Shown piece by piece: positions 18,993-27,291 of a stretch of 64,000 nucleotides of DNA. A program made the position numbers and the translations under genes. Numbering within the stretch: position 1 is the stretch's first letter; each line of letters opens with the position of its first letter. The notes beneath the pieces are model-generated. The model had not been told where the DNA came from, made no database searches, and saw only the letters and a program-made list of their open reading frames with translations. Origin of the DNA: Albimonas donghaensis (GTDB taxonomy: Bacteria > Pseudomonadota > Alphaproteobacteria > Rhodobacterales > Rhodobacteraceae); NCBI RefSeq assembly GCF_900106695.1, contig NZ_FNMZ01000010.1, forward strand, positions 1 through 64,000. The letters are read 5' to 3'.

Positions 18993-21281
18993 ATGAAATT
19001 CGGTCTTGGCCAGCCCATCCGCCGCAAGGAGGACGCCCGGTTCCTGCGCGGCGAGGGGCAATACCTGGACGACCTCAGCCAGCCGAGCGATCTCAGCGCC
19101 TATATTTTTCGCTCCCCGGTCGGACATGGGCGAATCGCGACGCTCGACGTGACCGAGGCCCGCGCCGCCCCCGGCGTGAAGCTGGTCTGGACCCATGCCG
19201 ACATCGCGGACCGGCTCAACCCGCTGACCAACGACTTCCCGATGGAATCGACCGGCGCCGATCCGGTGAAGCCGGTGACCATGCCCCATCTCGCCTCCGA
19301 CGCGGTGCGCTTCGCCGGCCAGCCGGTGGCCTTCATCGTCGCCGAGAGCCTCGCCCAGGCCCGCGACGCGGCGGAACTGATCGAATTCGACGTGGACGAC
19401 GCCCCGGTGGTCATCGACGGCGCCGCGGCGCTGGAGGAGGGCGCCCCCGAACTGCACGAGGAGGCCCCCGGCAACCTCGCCTACACCTGGGCGATCGGGG
19501 ACAAGGACGCCACCGACGCCGCCTTCGCCTCCGCCCCGCGCACCGTGTCGGTGGAGGTCATCAACCAGCGCGTCGTCGTCGCCTCGATGGAGCCCCGCGC
19601 CTGCCGGGCCGAGTGGCTGGCCGGCGAATCCCGCTGGTCGATCTTCGCCGGCACCCAGGGGTCGCACAACCTGCGCGGCAAGCTCGCCCGCCAGCTCGGC
19701 GTCGAGCCCGCGATGATCCGCGTGCAGACCCCCGACGTGGGCGGCGGCTTCGGCATGAAGCTCCAGGCCCATCCCGAGGACGCGCTGGTGGTGCTCGCCG
19801 CGCGTGAGACCGGGACGCCGGTGCGCTGGACCGCCGACCGCTCGGAGGCGTTCCTCTCCGACGCCCAGGCCCGCGACCTGCGCACCTGGGCCGAGGGCGC
19901 CTTCGACGAGACCGGCCGCGTGCTGGCGATGCGCATGCGCTCGGTCTCCAATCTCGGGGCCTATTATTCGACCTTCGGGGCGGCGATCCACTCGTTCTTC
20001 TCGTCCCCCATCACCGGCGGCATGTATGACGTGCCGGTGTTCTGGCACGAAACCCGGGGCGCCTTCACCAACACCACGCCCACCGACGCCTATCGCGGCG
20101 CCGGGCGCCCGGAGATGATCCACATCACCGAGCAGCTGATGGAGGAGGCCGCCCTCGCCTTCGGCATGGACCGGGCCGAGTTCCGGCGGATCAACCTGAT
20201 CACTCCGGCGCAGATCCCCTACACCACCCATGGCGGCTGCGTGTTCGATTCGGCCGATCCGGGCCGCAACCTCGACGATGCGCTGGCCGCCGCCGACTGG
20301 TCGGGCTTCGCCGCCCGCCGGGCCGAGGCGGAGGCCCGCGGCAAGCTGCTGGGCACGGCGGTGGTCTATTACTTCGAGCGCACCGGCGGCGGCCCGCAGG
20401 AGCGCGCGATTCTCGACGTGCGCCCGGAGGGCAAGGTCCGCACCGCCGTCGGCACCCAGTCCACCGGCCAGGGGCATGAGACGGTCTGGGCGCAGGTCAT
20501 CCACGACAAGCTGGGCGTCAGCCTCGACCAGGTGGAGCTTCTGGCCGGCGATTCGGACCTGCTGGAGACCGGCGGCGGGACCGGGGGCTCGCGCTCTCTG
20601 ATCATGGCGAGCCGGGTGTTCATCCAGGCCGCCGACCAGATCATCGAGAAGGGCATGGACGGCGCCGCCGAACTGCTGGAGGCCGCCGTCGGCGACATCG
20701 AATATTCGGTGGAGGAAGGCGGCCGCTACCGGATCAAGGGCACCGACAAGTCGGTGACGCTGTTCGACGTGGCCGGCCAGATGAACGGGCTGCAAGGCGA
20801 AGGCGGGGTCGACGACCGCACCGCCACCTTCCCCAACGGCTGCCATGTGGCGGAGATGGAGGTGGACCCGGAGACCGGCGAATCCTGCCTGACCCGCTAC
20901 ACGATCGTCGACGATTTCGGGGTCATCGTGAATCCGCTGATGGTCGAGGGCCAGGTCCATGGCGGCATCGCCCAGGGCGTCGGCCAGGCGATGGGCGAGA
21001 CCATGGCCTGGGACCCGGAGACCGCGCAGCCGCTTTCGGGCAGCTTCATGGACTACCAGATGCCCCGGGCCGCGGATTTCCCCGAATTCTCGTTCAAGCT
21101 CAACGAGATCCCCTGCACGACCAATCCCCTGGGCGTGAAGGGCTGCGGCGAGGCCGGCTGCGTCGGCGGCATCCCCGCGGTATCGCTCGCCATGCAGGAC
21201 GCCTTGCGCTCGCGCGGGGTGAAGATCGCCACGCCGCCCTTCACCCCGCAGCGGGTGTGGAAGGCGCTGCAGGCCGCCTGA
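18993..21281 (+). CDS. molybdopterin-binding large subunit, xanthine dehydrogenase family (form II CoxL-like)
   Basis: A 762-residue molybdenum hydroxylase large subunit. The two halves match the N-terminal hammerhead domain and the molybdopterin-binding domain. AYRGAGR (366-372) marks the form II type; true CO dehydrogenases of form I carry AYRCSFR with a cysteine that binds copper, so this is unlikely to oxidise CO. GVKGCGEAG has the catalytic Glu720 of the xanthine oxidase family. These enzymes need an FAD subunit (CoxM-like) and a 2Fe-2S subunit (CoxS-like), but neither is in the window. GGAG precedes the ATG at 18993. Substrate is unknown, probably an aldehyde or N-heterocycle. Confidence 0.9.
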   Translation: MKFGLGQPIRRKEDARFLRGEGQYLDDLSQPSDLSAYIFRSPVGHGRIATLDVTEARAAPGVKLVWTHADIADRLNPLTNDFPMESTGADPVKPVTMPHLASDAVRFAGQPVAFIVAESLAQARDAAELIEFDVDDAPVVIDGAAALEEGAPELHEEAPGNLAYTWAIGDKDATDAAFASAPRTVSVEVINQRVVVASMEPRACRAEWLAGESRWSIFAGTQGSHNLRGKLARQLGVEPAMIRVQTPDVGGGFGMKLQAHPEDALVVLAARETGTPVRWTADRSEAFLSDAQARDLRTWAEGAFDETGRVLAMRMRSVSNLGAYYSTFGAAIHSFFSSPITGGMYDVPVFWHETRGAFTNTTPTDAYRGAGRPEMIHITEQLMEEAALAFGMDRAEFRRINLITPAQIPYTTHGGCVFDSADPGRNLDDALAAADWSGFAARRAEAEARGKLLGTAVVYYFERTGGGPQERAILDVRPEGKVRTAVGTQSTGQGHETVWAQVIHDKLGVSLDQVELLAGDSDLLETGGGTGGSRSLIMASRVFIQAADQIIEKGMDGAAELLEAAVGDIEYSVEEGGRYRIKGTDKSVTLFDVAGQMNGLQGEGGVDDRTATFPNGCHVAEMEVDPETGESCLTRYTIVDDFGVIVNPLMVEGQVHGGIAQGVGQAMGETMAWDPETAQPLSGSFMDYQMPRAADFPEFSFKLNEIPCTTNPLGVKGCGEAGCVGGIPAVSLAMQDALRSRGVKIATPPFTPQRVWKALQAA

Positions 21282-21391
21282 GCCGGACCCCGCGGGTCGG
21301 CGCGCGCCGCCGCCCCGCGACCCCGCCGTCCGGACGCGCGATTCGGAGGCGAACGCGCTGAGCGGAGGGGCTTCGACACGCGAATACGCGA

Positions 21392-21423
21392 AAGGGCGCC
21401 GTCCCCGCCGGGACGGCGCCCTT
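21392..21423. terminator. bidirectional terminator hairpin
   Basis: A perfect 14-bp stem (21392-21405 with 21410-21423) with a 4-base loop lies between two convergent genes. It is followed by ATCTGTCT on the plus strand and TTCGCG on the minus strand, so the T-tracts are weak, but the stem is very stable. Confidence 0.65.
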
Positions 21424-21503
21424 ATCTGTCTGCGCCCGCGGGCGCCGCCCGTTTTCAAAGCGTGCGGCCGCCTTGCGGCTTCGGACGCGCGCGGGGCCCG
21501 GAC

Positions 21504-21851
21504 TCAGGCCCGGGCGGGCATCCGCAGCCGAAAGGCGTTGCCGCCGGCGACGCGCCGTTCGGCCACCCAGCTCGCCTCGGCGCAGGCCTGCGCCGCGCCG
21601 CGGGCCGGATCGCCGTCGGCGACCAGCTCGAAGCTCAGCGCGCCGTCTTCGTCGGTCAGCACCAGCATGGCCTGCGGCGCGGAGCCCGAGGCGTAGACCC
21701 CGGCGGCGACGCGCACCCCTTCGGCCAGACGCAGCGCCGCCTCGCCCGCTTCGCATGCCGGCAGCCCGGCCCGCGCCAGCGCGGCCCCCGCCCAGTCGCC
21801 CGCCTTCTCCGCCGCATCGGCGGCGCAGTCGATAAACACAAGATCGCGCAT
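21504..21851 (-). CDS. small protein resembling an anti-sigma HATPase domain
   Basis: A 115-residue cytoplasmic protein starting MRDLVFIDC, with a strong GAGGGGAG ribosome site. The order of elements resembles RsbW-type HATPase regulators: a helix AALRLAEGVRVAAGVY near 43-58, a strand AMLVLTDEDGALSFELV, then ADGDPARG near 81-88. However, the conserved asparagine of the N-box is missing, so ATP binding is doubtful. I offer this only as a resemblance; it may equally be an unrelated hypothetical protein. It converges with the molybdenum enzyme gene across the hairpin terminator. Confidence 0.55.
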   Translation of the reverse strand: MRDLVFIDCAADAAEKAGDWAGAALARAGLPACEAGEAALRLAEGVRVAAGVYASGSAPQAMLVLTDEDGALSFELVADGDPARGAAQACAEASWVAERRVAGGNAFRLRMPARA

Positions 21852-22114
21852 GTCACGCTCCCCTCTTACCCCAGTTCCCACTGGCTCCTGGATGCCACGT
21901 GGGCGGTAAATGAGGCGGAAAGCCGACCCCCATTCGGCGGAATTGAAATTCCGCGCATTTTAAATGAAGAGTAAGTCAACATGGCCTCGAACGACCGGGG
22001 CCGGCCCGTGCGGATCCCGGGCGCCGGCGCCGGCGCCGTTCCGCGCGGCGCCGTGCGGGGCCGATGCGGGCGGGCCGCCACGGGTTCTCAACTTCCGCCG
22101 TGCAGATTGCCCCG

Positions 22115-23452
22115 ATGACCGCCTGTCCGCCGCCCTCCGCTTTCGGCTCCGACGCCGCGTCCCCCTCGTTCGCCGAGGCCGAGGCCGAAGCCAGCGGCGG
22201 CGGCCCGGCCCTGGGGCGCCCAGGCCCGGCGCTGCTGACCCGCCGGGCCCTGCGCCGCGGCGCGCTCCGCCCCGACGACGCCCCTTCGGCCCTGCGCGAC
22301 GCCGCCCCCCGCCCCGCGCGCCGCGGCCGGGCGCTGGTCTGGGTGGTGGACGGCACCCTGTCATCCCGCGAGGAGGGGGAGGAGACCCATTGCGGCCGTC
22401 TCATGGGGTTGCTGGAGGCGCGCGGCCGGCGCGCCGACGTCTCCTACGGCTACCATCCCGGCGTGCAGGGCCAGGGCGCGCGGCGCTGGCTGCGCGCGGC
22501 GCTGGGGCTCGGGCTCAACGACGCCATCGTCGAGGGCTACGCCCGGCTCGCCTCGCAATGGGCGCCGGGGGACCGGATCTTCCTGTTCGGCTATTCGCGG
22601 GGGGCCTATGCCGTGCGCTCGCTGGCCGGGCTGATCGGCCGGGTCGGGCTGCTGCGCCCGGAGGCGGCGCTGGAACGACGCGTGATCCGGGCCTTCCGGC
22701 TTTACCAGTCCGGCTCGCCCGAGGCGATCCGCGGCTTCGCGCGACGCTATTGCCATCCGGGGCCGACGCCGGTGCGGATGATCGGGGTCTGGGACACGGT
22801 GAAGGCGCTGGGGGCGCCCTGGCCGGTGCTGAGCTTCCTGCACCCGATGGCCACCGAATTCCACGACCACCGGCTGAGCCCGGTGGTGCGCAACGGCTTC
22901 CAGGCGCTGGCGCTGGACGAGGACCGGATCGCCTTCGCCCCCGAGATGTGGGAGCGGGCGCCGGGCTGGGGCGGGCGGCTGGAGCAGGTGTGGTTCCCGG
23001 GCGCCCATGCCGATGTCGGGGGCCAGGTGGGCGCGTTCCCGGCCGCCGCCGGGCTGGCCGCGGCGCCCTTCCAGTGGATGATGGAACGGGCGGAGGAACT
23101 GGGCATGCCCCTGCCCGACGGCTGGCGGGCGGCGCATCCGGTGGATCCGGCGGCGCCGATGCTGGGGCCGCGCAAGGGCATCGGGCGGCTGTTCCTGCTG
23201 CGCGCCCCGCGGCGACCCGAGCTGCGGGACGGCCAGCGCCTGCATGAATCCGTCGTCGCCCGCGCCGCCGCCACCGGCTACGCGCCCGCCGCCGCGCTGG
23301 CGCCCGAGATGCAGGCCCTGCTGAGCGCCCAGACCCTCGCCCTGCGGGCCGAGGCGGAAGCGGAGGCGGAGGCGGAGGCGGAGACGCCGGACGACGCCCC
23401 GCCCGCAACGGCGACGGCGGCGGCCCCTCGCCGCGACGTCTCCGCGGCCTGA
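22115..23452 (+). CDS. DUF2235 domain alpha/beta hydrolase
   Basis: A 445-residue protein of the DUF2235 family, alpha/beta hydrolases related to the Tle phospholipase effectors of type VI secretion. WVVDGTLSSREEGE opens the domain, GYSRG (159-163) is the GxSxG nucleophile elbow with Ser161, and GAHADVGG near 300 holds the likely catalytic Asp/His region. No signal peptide is seen, and no type VI genes lie nearby, so it is not evidently a secreted effector. The C-terminus has a run of alternating Ala-Glu from a GAGGCG-type microrepeat. The start at 22115 is chosen from content; no good ribosome site is visible. Confidence 0.8.
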   Translation: MTACPPPSAFGSDAASPSFAEAEAEASGGGPALGRPGPALLTRRALRRGALRPDDAPSALRDAAPRPARRGRALVWVVDGTLSSREEGEETHCGRLMGLLEARGRRADVSYGYHPGVQGQGARRWLRAALGLGLNDAIVEGYARLASQWAPGDRIFLFGYSRGAYAVRSLAGLIGRVGLLRPEAALERRVIRAFRLYQSGSPEAIRGFARRYCHPGPTPVRMIGVWDTVKALGAPWPVLSFLHPMATEFHDHRLSPVVRNGFQALALDEDRIAFAPEMWERAPGWGGRLEQVWFPGAHADVGGQVGAFPAAAGLAAAPFQWMMERAEELGMPLPDGWRAAHPVDPAAPMLGPRKGIGRLFLLRAPRRPELRDGQRLHESVVARAAATGYAPAAALAPEMQALLSAQTLALRAEAEAEAEAEAETPDDAPPATATAAAPRRDVSAA

Positions 23453-23555
23453 CCCGGCCCCCCCCGTCGGCCTGACCTGCGCAGGCGCCGCGCCCAAGGT
23501 CGCGCCGACAGAACCGGCTTGCACCGCGGCGGTTGAAACGGGGGCGCCCGCGGCC

Positions 23556-23600
23556 CCGGTCTCCAGCGGCCCGGTCTTCAGCGGCCCGGTCTCCAGCGGC
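23556..23600. repeat. 15-bp tandem repeat, three copies
   Basis: Units 23556-23570, 23571-23585 and 23586-23600; the second has T for C at one place, the others are identical. Non-coding position. Confidence 0.8.
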
Positions 23601-23746
23601 GCCGCAGGCCGTTCCCGCCCCCCCGCGCGCACCCCGCGACCCTCGCGGCCTTCCCGCCCTCTCAACGCCGCGCCGGCGCCACGGCCCCACCCGCGCGCGG
23701 GCCGAGGCGCGGCTCCCGCGTCCTCCGCCCGCGCCGCCCTTGGCCA

Positions 23747-23776
23747 TTGCGCCTGACGCGCTCCGCCCCCTAGACT
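23747..23776 (+). promoter_or_regulatory. candidate aat promoter
   Basis: TTGCGC (23747-23752) and TAGACT (23771-23776) with an 18-base spacer; the -10 ends 20 bases before the aat ATG. A CTAGNCT box also precedes two other genes here (35826 and 44206) at 20-27 bases. Confidence 0.45.
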
Positions 23777-23796
23777 GCGGGAAACGGGAGCCTCGC

Positions 23797-24453
23797 ATGA
23801 GCGAACCGGTCGAACCGCTGCGCATCACGCCGACCCTGCTCCTGCGGGCCTACGCCGCCGGGGTCTTCCCCATGGCGCAGAGCGCGGACGCCGAGGACAT
23901 TTTCTGGGTCGATCCCAAGCGCCGCGGGATCCTGCCGCTCGACGGGCTCCACGTCCCCCGATCGCTCGCCCGCACCCTGCGCCGCGGCGGCCACGAGGTC
24001 GCCGTCGACCGGGACTTCGAGGGCGTGCTCGACGGGTGCGCCGGGCGCGAGGAAACCTGGATCAACCCCGAGATCCGCGAGCTCTACGGCACCCTCCACC
24101 GGCTCGGCTACGCGCATTCGGTGGAAGTGCGCATGGACGGGGCCCTCGTCGGCGGGCTCTACGGCGTGCAGCTCGGCGCGGCGTTTTTCGGGGAGAGCAT
24201 GTTCTCCCGCCGCACCGATGCGTCCAAGATCGCGCTGGTTCACCTGGTGGCGCGGCTCCGGGCGGGCGGATTCAGCCTGCTCGACACCCAGTTCGTCACC
24301 GACCACCTGCGCAAGCTGGGCGCGGCCGAGGTCAGCCGCGACGTCTATCACCGGATGCTGGAAACGGCGCTGCGGACGCCGGCGGATTTCTACTCGTTGC
24401 CCGACGCGCCGGAGGCCGAGCTGGTGCTGCAGCTCTCCACCCAGACATCATAA
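23797..24453 (+). CDS. aat: leucyl/phenylalanyl-tRNA-protein transferase
   Basis: Aat adds Leu or Phe from charged tRNA to proteins with N-terminal Lys or Arg, marking them for ClpS/ClpAP degradation by the N-end rule. The 218 residues carry the family blocks: [10 protein letters not shown] near 18-27, [32 protein letters not shown] and [14 protein letters not shown]. It has GGGAG before the start and a probable promoter close upstream. Its last 64 bases overlap the 3' end of the DUF2155 gene on the opposite strand, an unusual convergent overlap. In related genomes aat is found beside DUF2155, MlaD and NDUFA12 genes, as here. Confidence 0.95.
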   Translation: MSEPVEPLRITPTLLLRAYAAGVFPMAQSADAEDIFWVDPKRRGILPLDGLHVPRSLARTLRRGGHEVAVDRDFEGVLDGCAGREETWINPEIRELYGTLHRLGYAHSVEVRMDGALVGGLYGVQLGAAFFGESMFSRRTDASKIALVHLVARLRAGGFSLLDTQFVTDHLRKLGAAEVSRDVYHRMLETALRTPADFYSLPDAPEAELVLQLSTQTS

Positions 24454-24959
24454 CGCGCGTGGTCCAGCGCCGAAAGCGCGGGCGAGGCGGCGAACATCCA
24501 CCCGGTGAAGCGCGGCGCGTCCTCGCGCAGGTCCCGGATCTCCAGATAGGCCACGGCGTCGCCGCGCTCATCCCCCACCGGCACGCGGCAGGTGCGCAAC
24601 GCCAGTTCCAGCCGGTCCTCGACCAGGGTCTCGCCGGCGTCGATCTCCAGCGTCTCGACCTGGCCGGTCATCTTGTCGAGCATCCGCAGCCTGGCGTGGC
24701 GCACATCGGTCATGTCCGGGCGCGGCAGGGTCGGCGGCTCGTATTCGCGCAGCCGGCCCTCGGCGTCACGCGGAACCTGGCGGAAGTTGCCCTCCAGCCC
24801 GCCGCGGTCGCCGGAACCGCCGGCGCCGTCCAGCCGGTCGGTCCCGCCGGTGGCGCCCTCGGCCTGGGCCAGCGCCAGGGCGGGGATCGCCACGGCCAGC
24901 GACATCAGCCCGCCCAGCACGCGGCGGGAAAGACGGAGGCGGAGTTCGAGGCGGCTCAT
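24390..24959 (-). CDS. DUF2155 domain-containing exported protein
   Basis: A 189-residue protein with a signal peptide ending in ALAQAEG and the DUF2155 domain in its second half: [23 protein letters not shown], then LALRTCRV, then [30 protein letters not shown]2155 proteins of alphaproteobacteria are small exported proteins of unknown role; the two conserved cysteines may pair. The gene's 3' end runs 64 bases into aat, and its ATG shares bases with the stop of the methyltransferase upstream, so it is the last gene of a minus-strand operon with the methyltransferase and MlaD. Confidence 0.88.
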   Translation of the reverse strand: MSRLELRLRLSRRVLGGLMSLAVAIPALALAQAEGATGGTDRLDGAGGSGDRGGLEGNFRQVPRDAEGRLREYEPPTLPRPDMTDVRHARLRMLDKMTGQVETLEIDAGETLVEDRLELALRTCRVPVGDERGDAVAYLEIRDLREDAPRFTGWMFAASPALSALDHARYDVWVESCSTSSASGASGNE

Positions 24960-25780
24960 GTCGCGGCCTTTCCGGAGAGGGCGTCGGGGTGGTCGCCGCG
25001 TCCGGCCAGCCGCGCACGGAAGCGCAGACGGACGTAATCCGCGGTCCAGCGGCCGCCCGCATCGCACAGCGCGGGGCGGGCCAGCGCGGCGGCGCGCGCG
25101 CGGGCCGGGGCCCGGCGCGCCTCCGGCAGCAGCGCCAGCGCGGGGGCGGCGAGGGTGGCCAGCCAGGCCTCCATCCCGGCCGCGACCGGGGTCGGGCGGG
25201 GGATCAGCTCGATCCGCTCCACCACGAAGCCGGCGGCTTCCAGACGGGCGGTCTGCTCGGCGGGGGAGGGGAAGCTCCAGATCTCGTGCAGGGTGGTCTC
25301 GACGCCTTCCTCGGCCAGCACGGCGATCAGCGCAGTGCGGATGGCGGCGACGTTGCCCATGCCGCCCTGCTCCGCCACGAAGCGGCCGCCGGGGCGCAGG
25401 GCGCGGGCGACGCCGGCCAGCACCGCGTCGGGGTCGGTCATCCAGTGCAGGGCCGCGTTGGAAAACACCGCGTCGAACGCGCCGTCGAAGGGCAGCGCGT
25501 GGCCATCGCCGACCTGCGCGTCCAGACCCCGCGCGCGCGCCGCCGCCACCATGTCGGGCGAGGCGTCGTAGCCGGTCACATGCGCGCCCGCCGCGACCAG
25601 CGCCTCGGTCAGCGCGCCGTCGCCGCAGCCGAGGTCGAGGATCCGCTCCCCCGCCGCCGGGTCCAGCAGCGCCACCACCGGCGCCCCGAGATCGGAGACG
25701 AAGCGCGCCGTGGAGGCGTAGCCCGCGGCCGACCAGTGGTCGGCGTCGGCGTCGGCGGTATGCGCGGGGGCGCCGGTCAC
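24956..25780 (-). CDS. class I SAM-dependent methyltransferase
   Basis: A 274-residue methyltransferase. ILDLGCGDG (47-55) is the SAM-binding motif I, YDAS follows as the strand-2 acidic end, and FDAVFSNAALHWM near 105 is motif IV, as in trans-aconitate and BioC-like enzymes. The start is a GTG at 25780 whose bases overlap the stop of mlaD (GTGA), showing translational coupling. At the other end the stop overlaps the DUF2155 start. The position between MlaD and DUF2155 suggests an envelope-related job, but the substrate is unknown. Confidence 0.85.
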   Translation of the reverse strand: MTGAPAHTADADADHWSAAGYASTARFVSDLGAPVVALLDPAAGERILDLGCGDGALTEALVAAGAHVTGYDASPDMVAAARARGLDAQVGDGHALPFDGAFDAVFSNAALHWMTDPDAVLAGVARALRPGGRFVAEQGGMGNVAAIRTALIAVLAEEGVETTLHEIWSFPSPAEQTARLEAAGFVVERIELIPRPTPVAAGMEAWLATLAAPALALLPEARRAPARARAAALARPALCDAGGRWTADYVRLRFRARLAGRGDHPDALSGKAAT

Positions 25781-26235
25781 TGGCTGGTCGAGCCCGACGA
25801 GGAGATCGCCCGCCCCACCAGGTCCATGAAATCCACCGAGCCCTGGGTGAACATGATCTCCTCGCCGGGGGCGAGCATGATGTCCGACCCGCCCGGCGTG
25901 ACGGAGATGTAGTTGCCGCCCAGCAGCCCCTCGGCCGAGATCGCGGCGTCCGAGTCGTCGGGCAGCTTGATGGCGTCGTCGATGGAAAGCGTGACCTGCG
26001 CCCGGTAGGTCCGGGGATCGAGCGACATGGCCGAGACCGCGCCGACCTTCACGCCCGCGATGCGCACGTCGGTGCCCACCGACACGCCGACCGCCTTGCG
26101 GAAGCCCGCGGTGATCTCGTAGCGGGACCCGCCGCCGGCCGACAGCTCGGTGGTCTGGGCGGCGTAGGCGATGAAGCCGGCGGCGGCCGCCAGGACCGCC
26201 GCGCCGATGAGGGTTTCGGCCGCGCTGCTCGCCAT
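25777..26235 (-). CDS. mlaD: MlaD family phospholipid-transport protein
   Basis: A 152-residue MCE-domain protein. One N-terminal membrane helix (about 6-24) anchors it in the inner membrane; the MCE domain follows (about 40-115) with VGTDVRIAGVKVGAV, IDDAIKLPDDSDAAI and AEGLLGGNYISV. MlaD forms a hexameric ring that shuttles phospholipids between inner and outer membrane with the MlaFEB ABC transporter. Those ABC genes are not adjacent here. The start at 26235 has a GACGAGG ribosome site; a frame open to 26454 is ignored because it is arginine-rich. First gene of the operon with the methyltransferase and DUF2155. Confidence 0.9.
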   Translation of the reverse strand: MASSAAETLIGAAVLAAAAGFIAYAAQTTELSAGGGSRYEITAGFRKAVGVSVGTDVRIAGVKVGAVSAMSLDPRTYRAQVTLSIDDAIKLPDDSDAAISAEGLLGGNYISVTPGGSDIMLAPGEEIMFTQGSVDFMDLVGRAISSSGSTSQ

Positions 26236-26599
26236 GCTTCGCCTCGTCCTTCCTGTCGCGCGGGGCGTCGCCCGCGTCGGATCGCCGTCCGACCCGCGGC
26301 CGGCGCCGCGAGCCTGTCGAGTTTTCGCGCGCCGACCCGCAGGGCGCGCGCATCTTGCAACCGTCCCTATCTGGGGAAGCCGAGGGCGAATGTCACCTCT
26401 CGTTCCGGTGATGGCGGAGCGGAAACCCGAGCCATGCCCGGAAGGCGCCGACACGCGGGAGACGATCTCTCGGCCCCGCCCCGCCCCGCGCCCCGTGGCA
26501 GGAGCCGCCGCGGGGGGGCGTCGCAGGCGCCGTCGAGGTCGTCGTCGGGGGCCGCGTCACGTCGCGCGCGCCCCTCTCCCGACCCGCGGCGCGGGCGGC
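26236..26599. other. non-coding gap, nothing recognised
   Basis: 364 bases between NDUFA12 and mlaD, both on the minus strand. It should contain the mlaD promoter. No hairpin with a T-tract or small gene is evident. Confidence 0.45.
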
Positions 26600-26980
26600 T
26601 TATTCGGGGGACCAGGCCTCGTAATCGCCGGCGACCCGGGGGCGCACGGCCGGGGTCAGCACCGAGCCCGGCGGGTGATAGGCCGCCTCGGTTCCGGTCA
26701 GGTTGGGCATATGCGGCTTCTCCCAGGCCTGGCGCTTCAGCGGCGCCTCGGTCGGGGGCTGATCCCAGGTGAAATGCAGCCAGCCATGCCAGTCGGCCGG
26801 CACGGAGGAAGCCTCGGCCTCGCCCTTGTAGAGCACCCAGCGGCGCTTGCCGTCGGCGGTGCTCCAGTAGGTGTTGCCCATCTCGTCCTCGCCGACCCGG
26901 GTCTGCTTGGAGACGGAGAGACGGGTGGTCAGGGGGGCGCCGTTCCACCAGGTGAAGATGCTCTTGAGCGTGTCGATCAT
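26600..26980 (-). CDS. NDUFA12-family NADH:ubiquinone oxidoreductase subunit
   Basis: A 126-residue protein of the NDUFA12/B17.2 family, an accessory subunit of complex I shared by alphaproteobacteria and mitochondria. The signature NTYWSTADGKRRWVLYKG (36-53) followed by VPADWHGWLHF is clear, and the C-terminus has HMPNLTGTEAAYHPPGS. In mitochondria the subunit sits at the peripheral arm and helps assembly. It is distant from any nuo operon in this window but lies next to the MlaD block, an order I know from Rhodobacteraceae. Confidence 0.93.
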   Translation of the reverse strand: MIDTLKSIFTWWNGAPLTTRLSVSKQTRVGEDEMGNTYWSTADGKRRWVLYKGEAEASSVPADWHGWLHFTWDQPPTEAPLKRQAWEKPHMPNLTGTEAAYHPPGSVLTPAVRPRVAGDYEAWSPE

Positions 26981-27291
26981 CGCGGCCTCGGCATGATTGT
27001 CGCCCTGCTTTTAGCACGGAATGCCGTCAGGTCCATAAACGACGCCGCGGCGCAGCGCCGCCTTTGGACCGGGAAGCGCGCTCCGCCCGCGCCCGACGCG
27101 ACGCCCGCCCGCGCGCCGTCCCCACGCCAGCCACGGGCCGACCACGGACCGACATCGGGCCGACATCGGGGCGGAACGCCGCCCGAACGGACCCGCGGCG
27201 CTCGGGCGCAGTTCGCATCCGGCCTCGCCATCGCCCCATCCGTGGGCCATAAATCGGCCCGACCCTTACCGTCCAGACCGGAGCCCAGACG
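26981..27291. other. divergent intergenic region with an 11-bp tandem duplicate
   Basis: 311 bases between divergent genes, so it holds both promoters. CCGACATCGGG occurs twice in tandem (27149-27159 and 27160-27170) in a stretch with further imperfect CCGACC units; each unit is itself nearly palindromic and could be an operator. No gene seen. Confidence 0.4.

Larger units (their letters stand above)
23453..23796. other. gap upstream of aat with a 15-bp tandem repeat
   Basis: 344 bases. Contains three tandem copies of a 15-bp unit (CCGGTCTCCAGCGGC) at 23556-23600, the middle copy differing by one base. A -10-like TAGACT at 23771-23776 lies before aat. No other gene is supported. Confidence 0.5.

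Noticed and set aside
18993-21281. Aerobic carbon monoxide dehydrogenase
   Set aside because: The AYRCSFR copper-binding loop of form I is replaced by AYRGAGR, and partner subunits are absent.
22115-23452. Type VI secretion phospholipase effector
   Set aside because: The DUF2235 fold fits, but there are no type VI, VgrG or immunity genes nearby.
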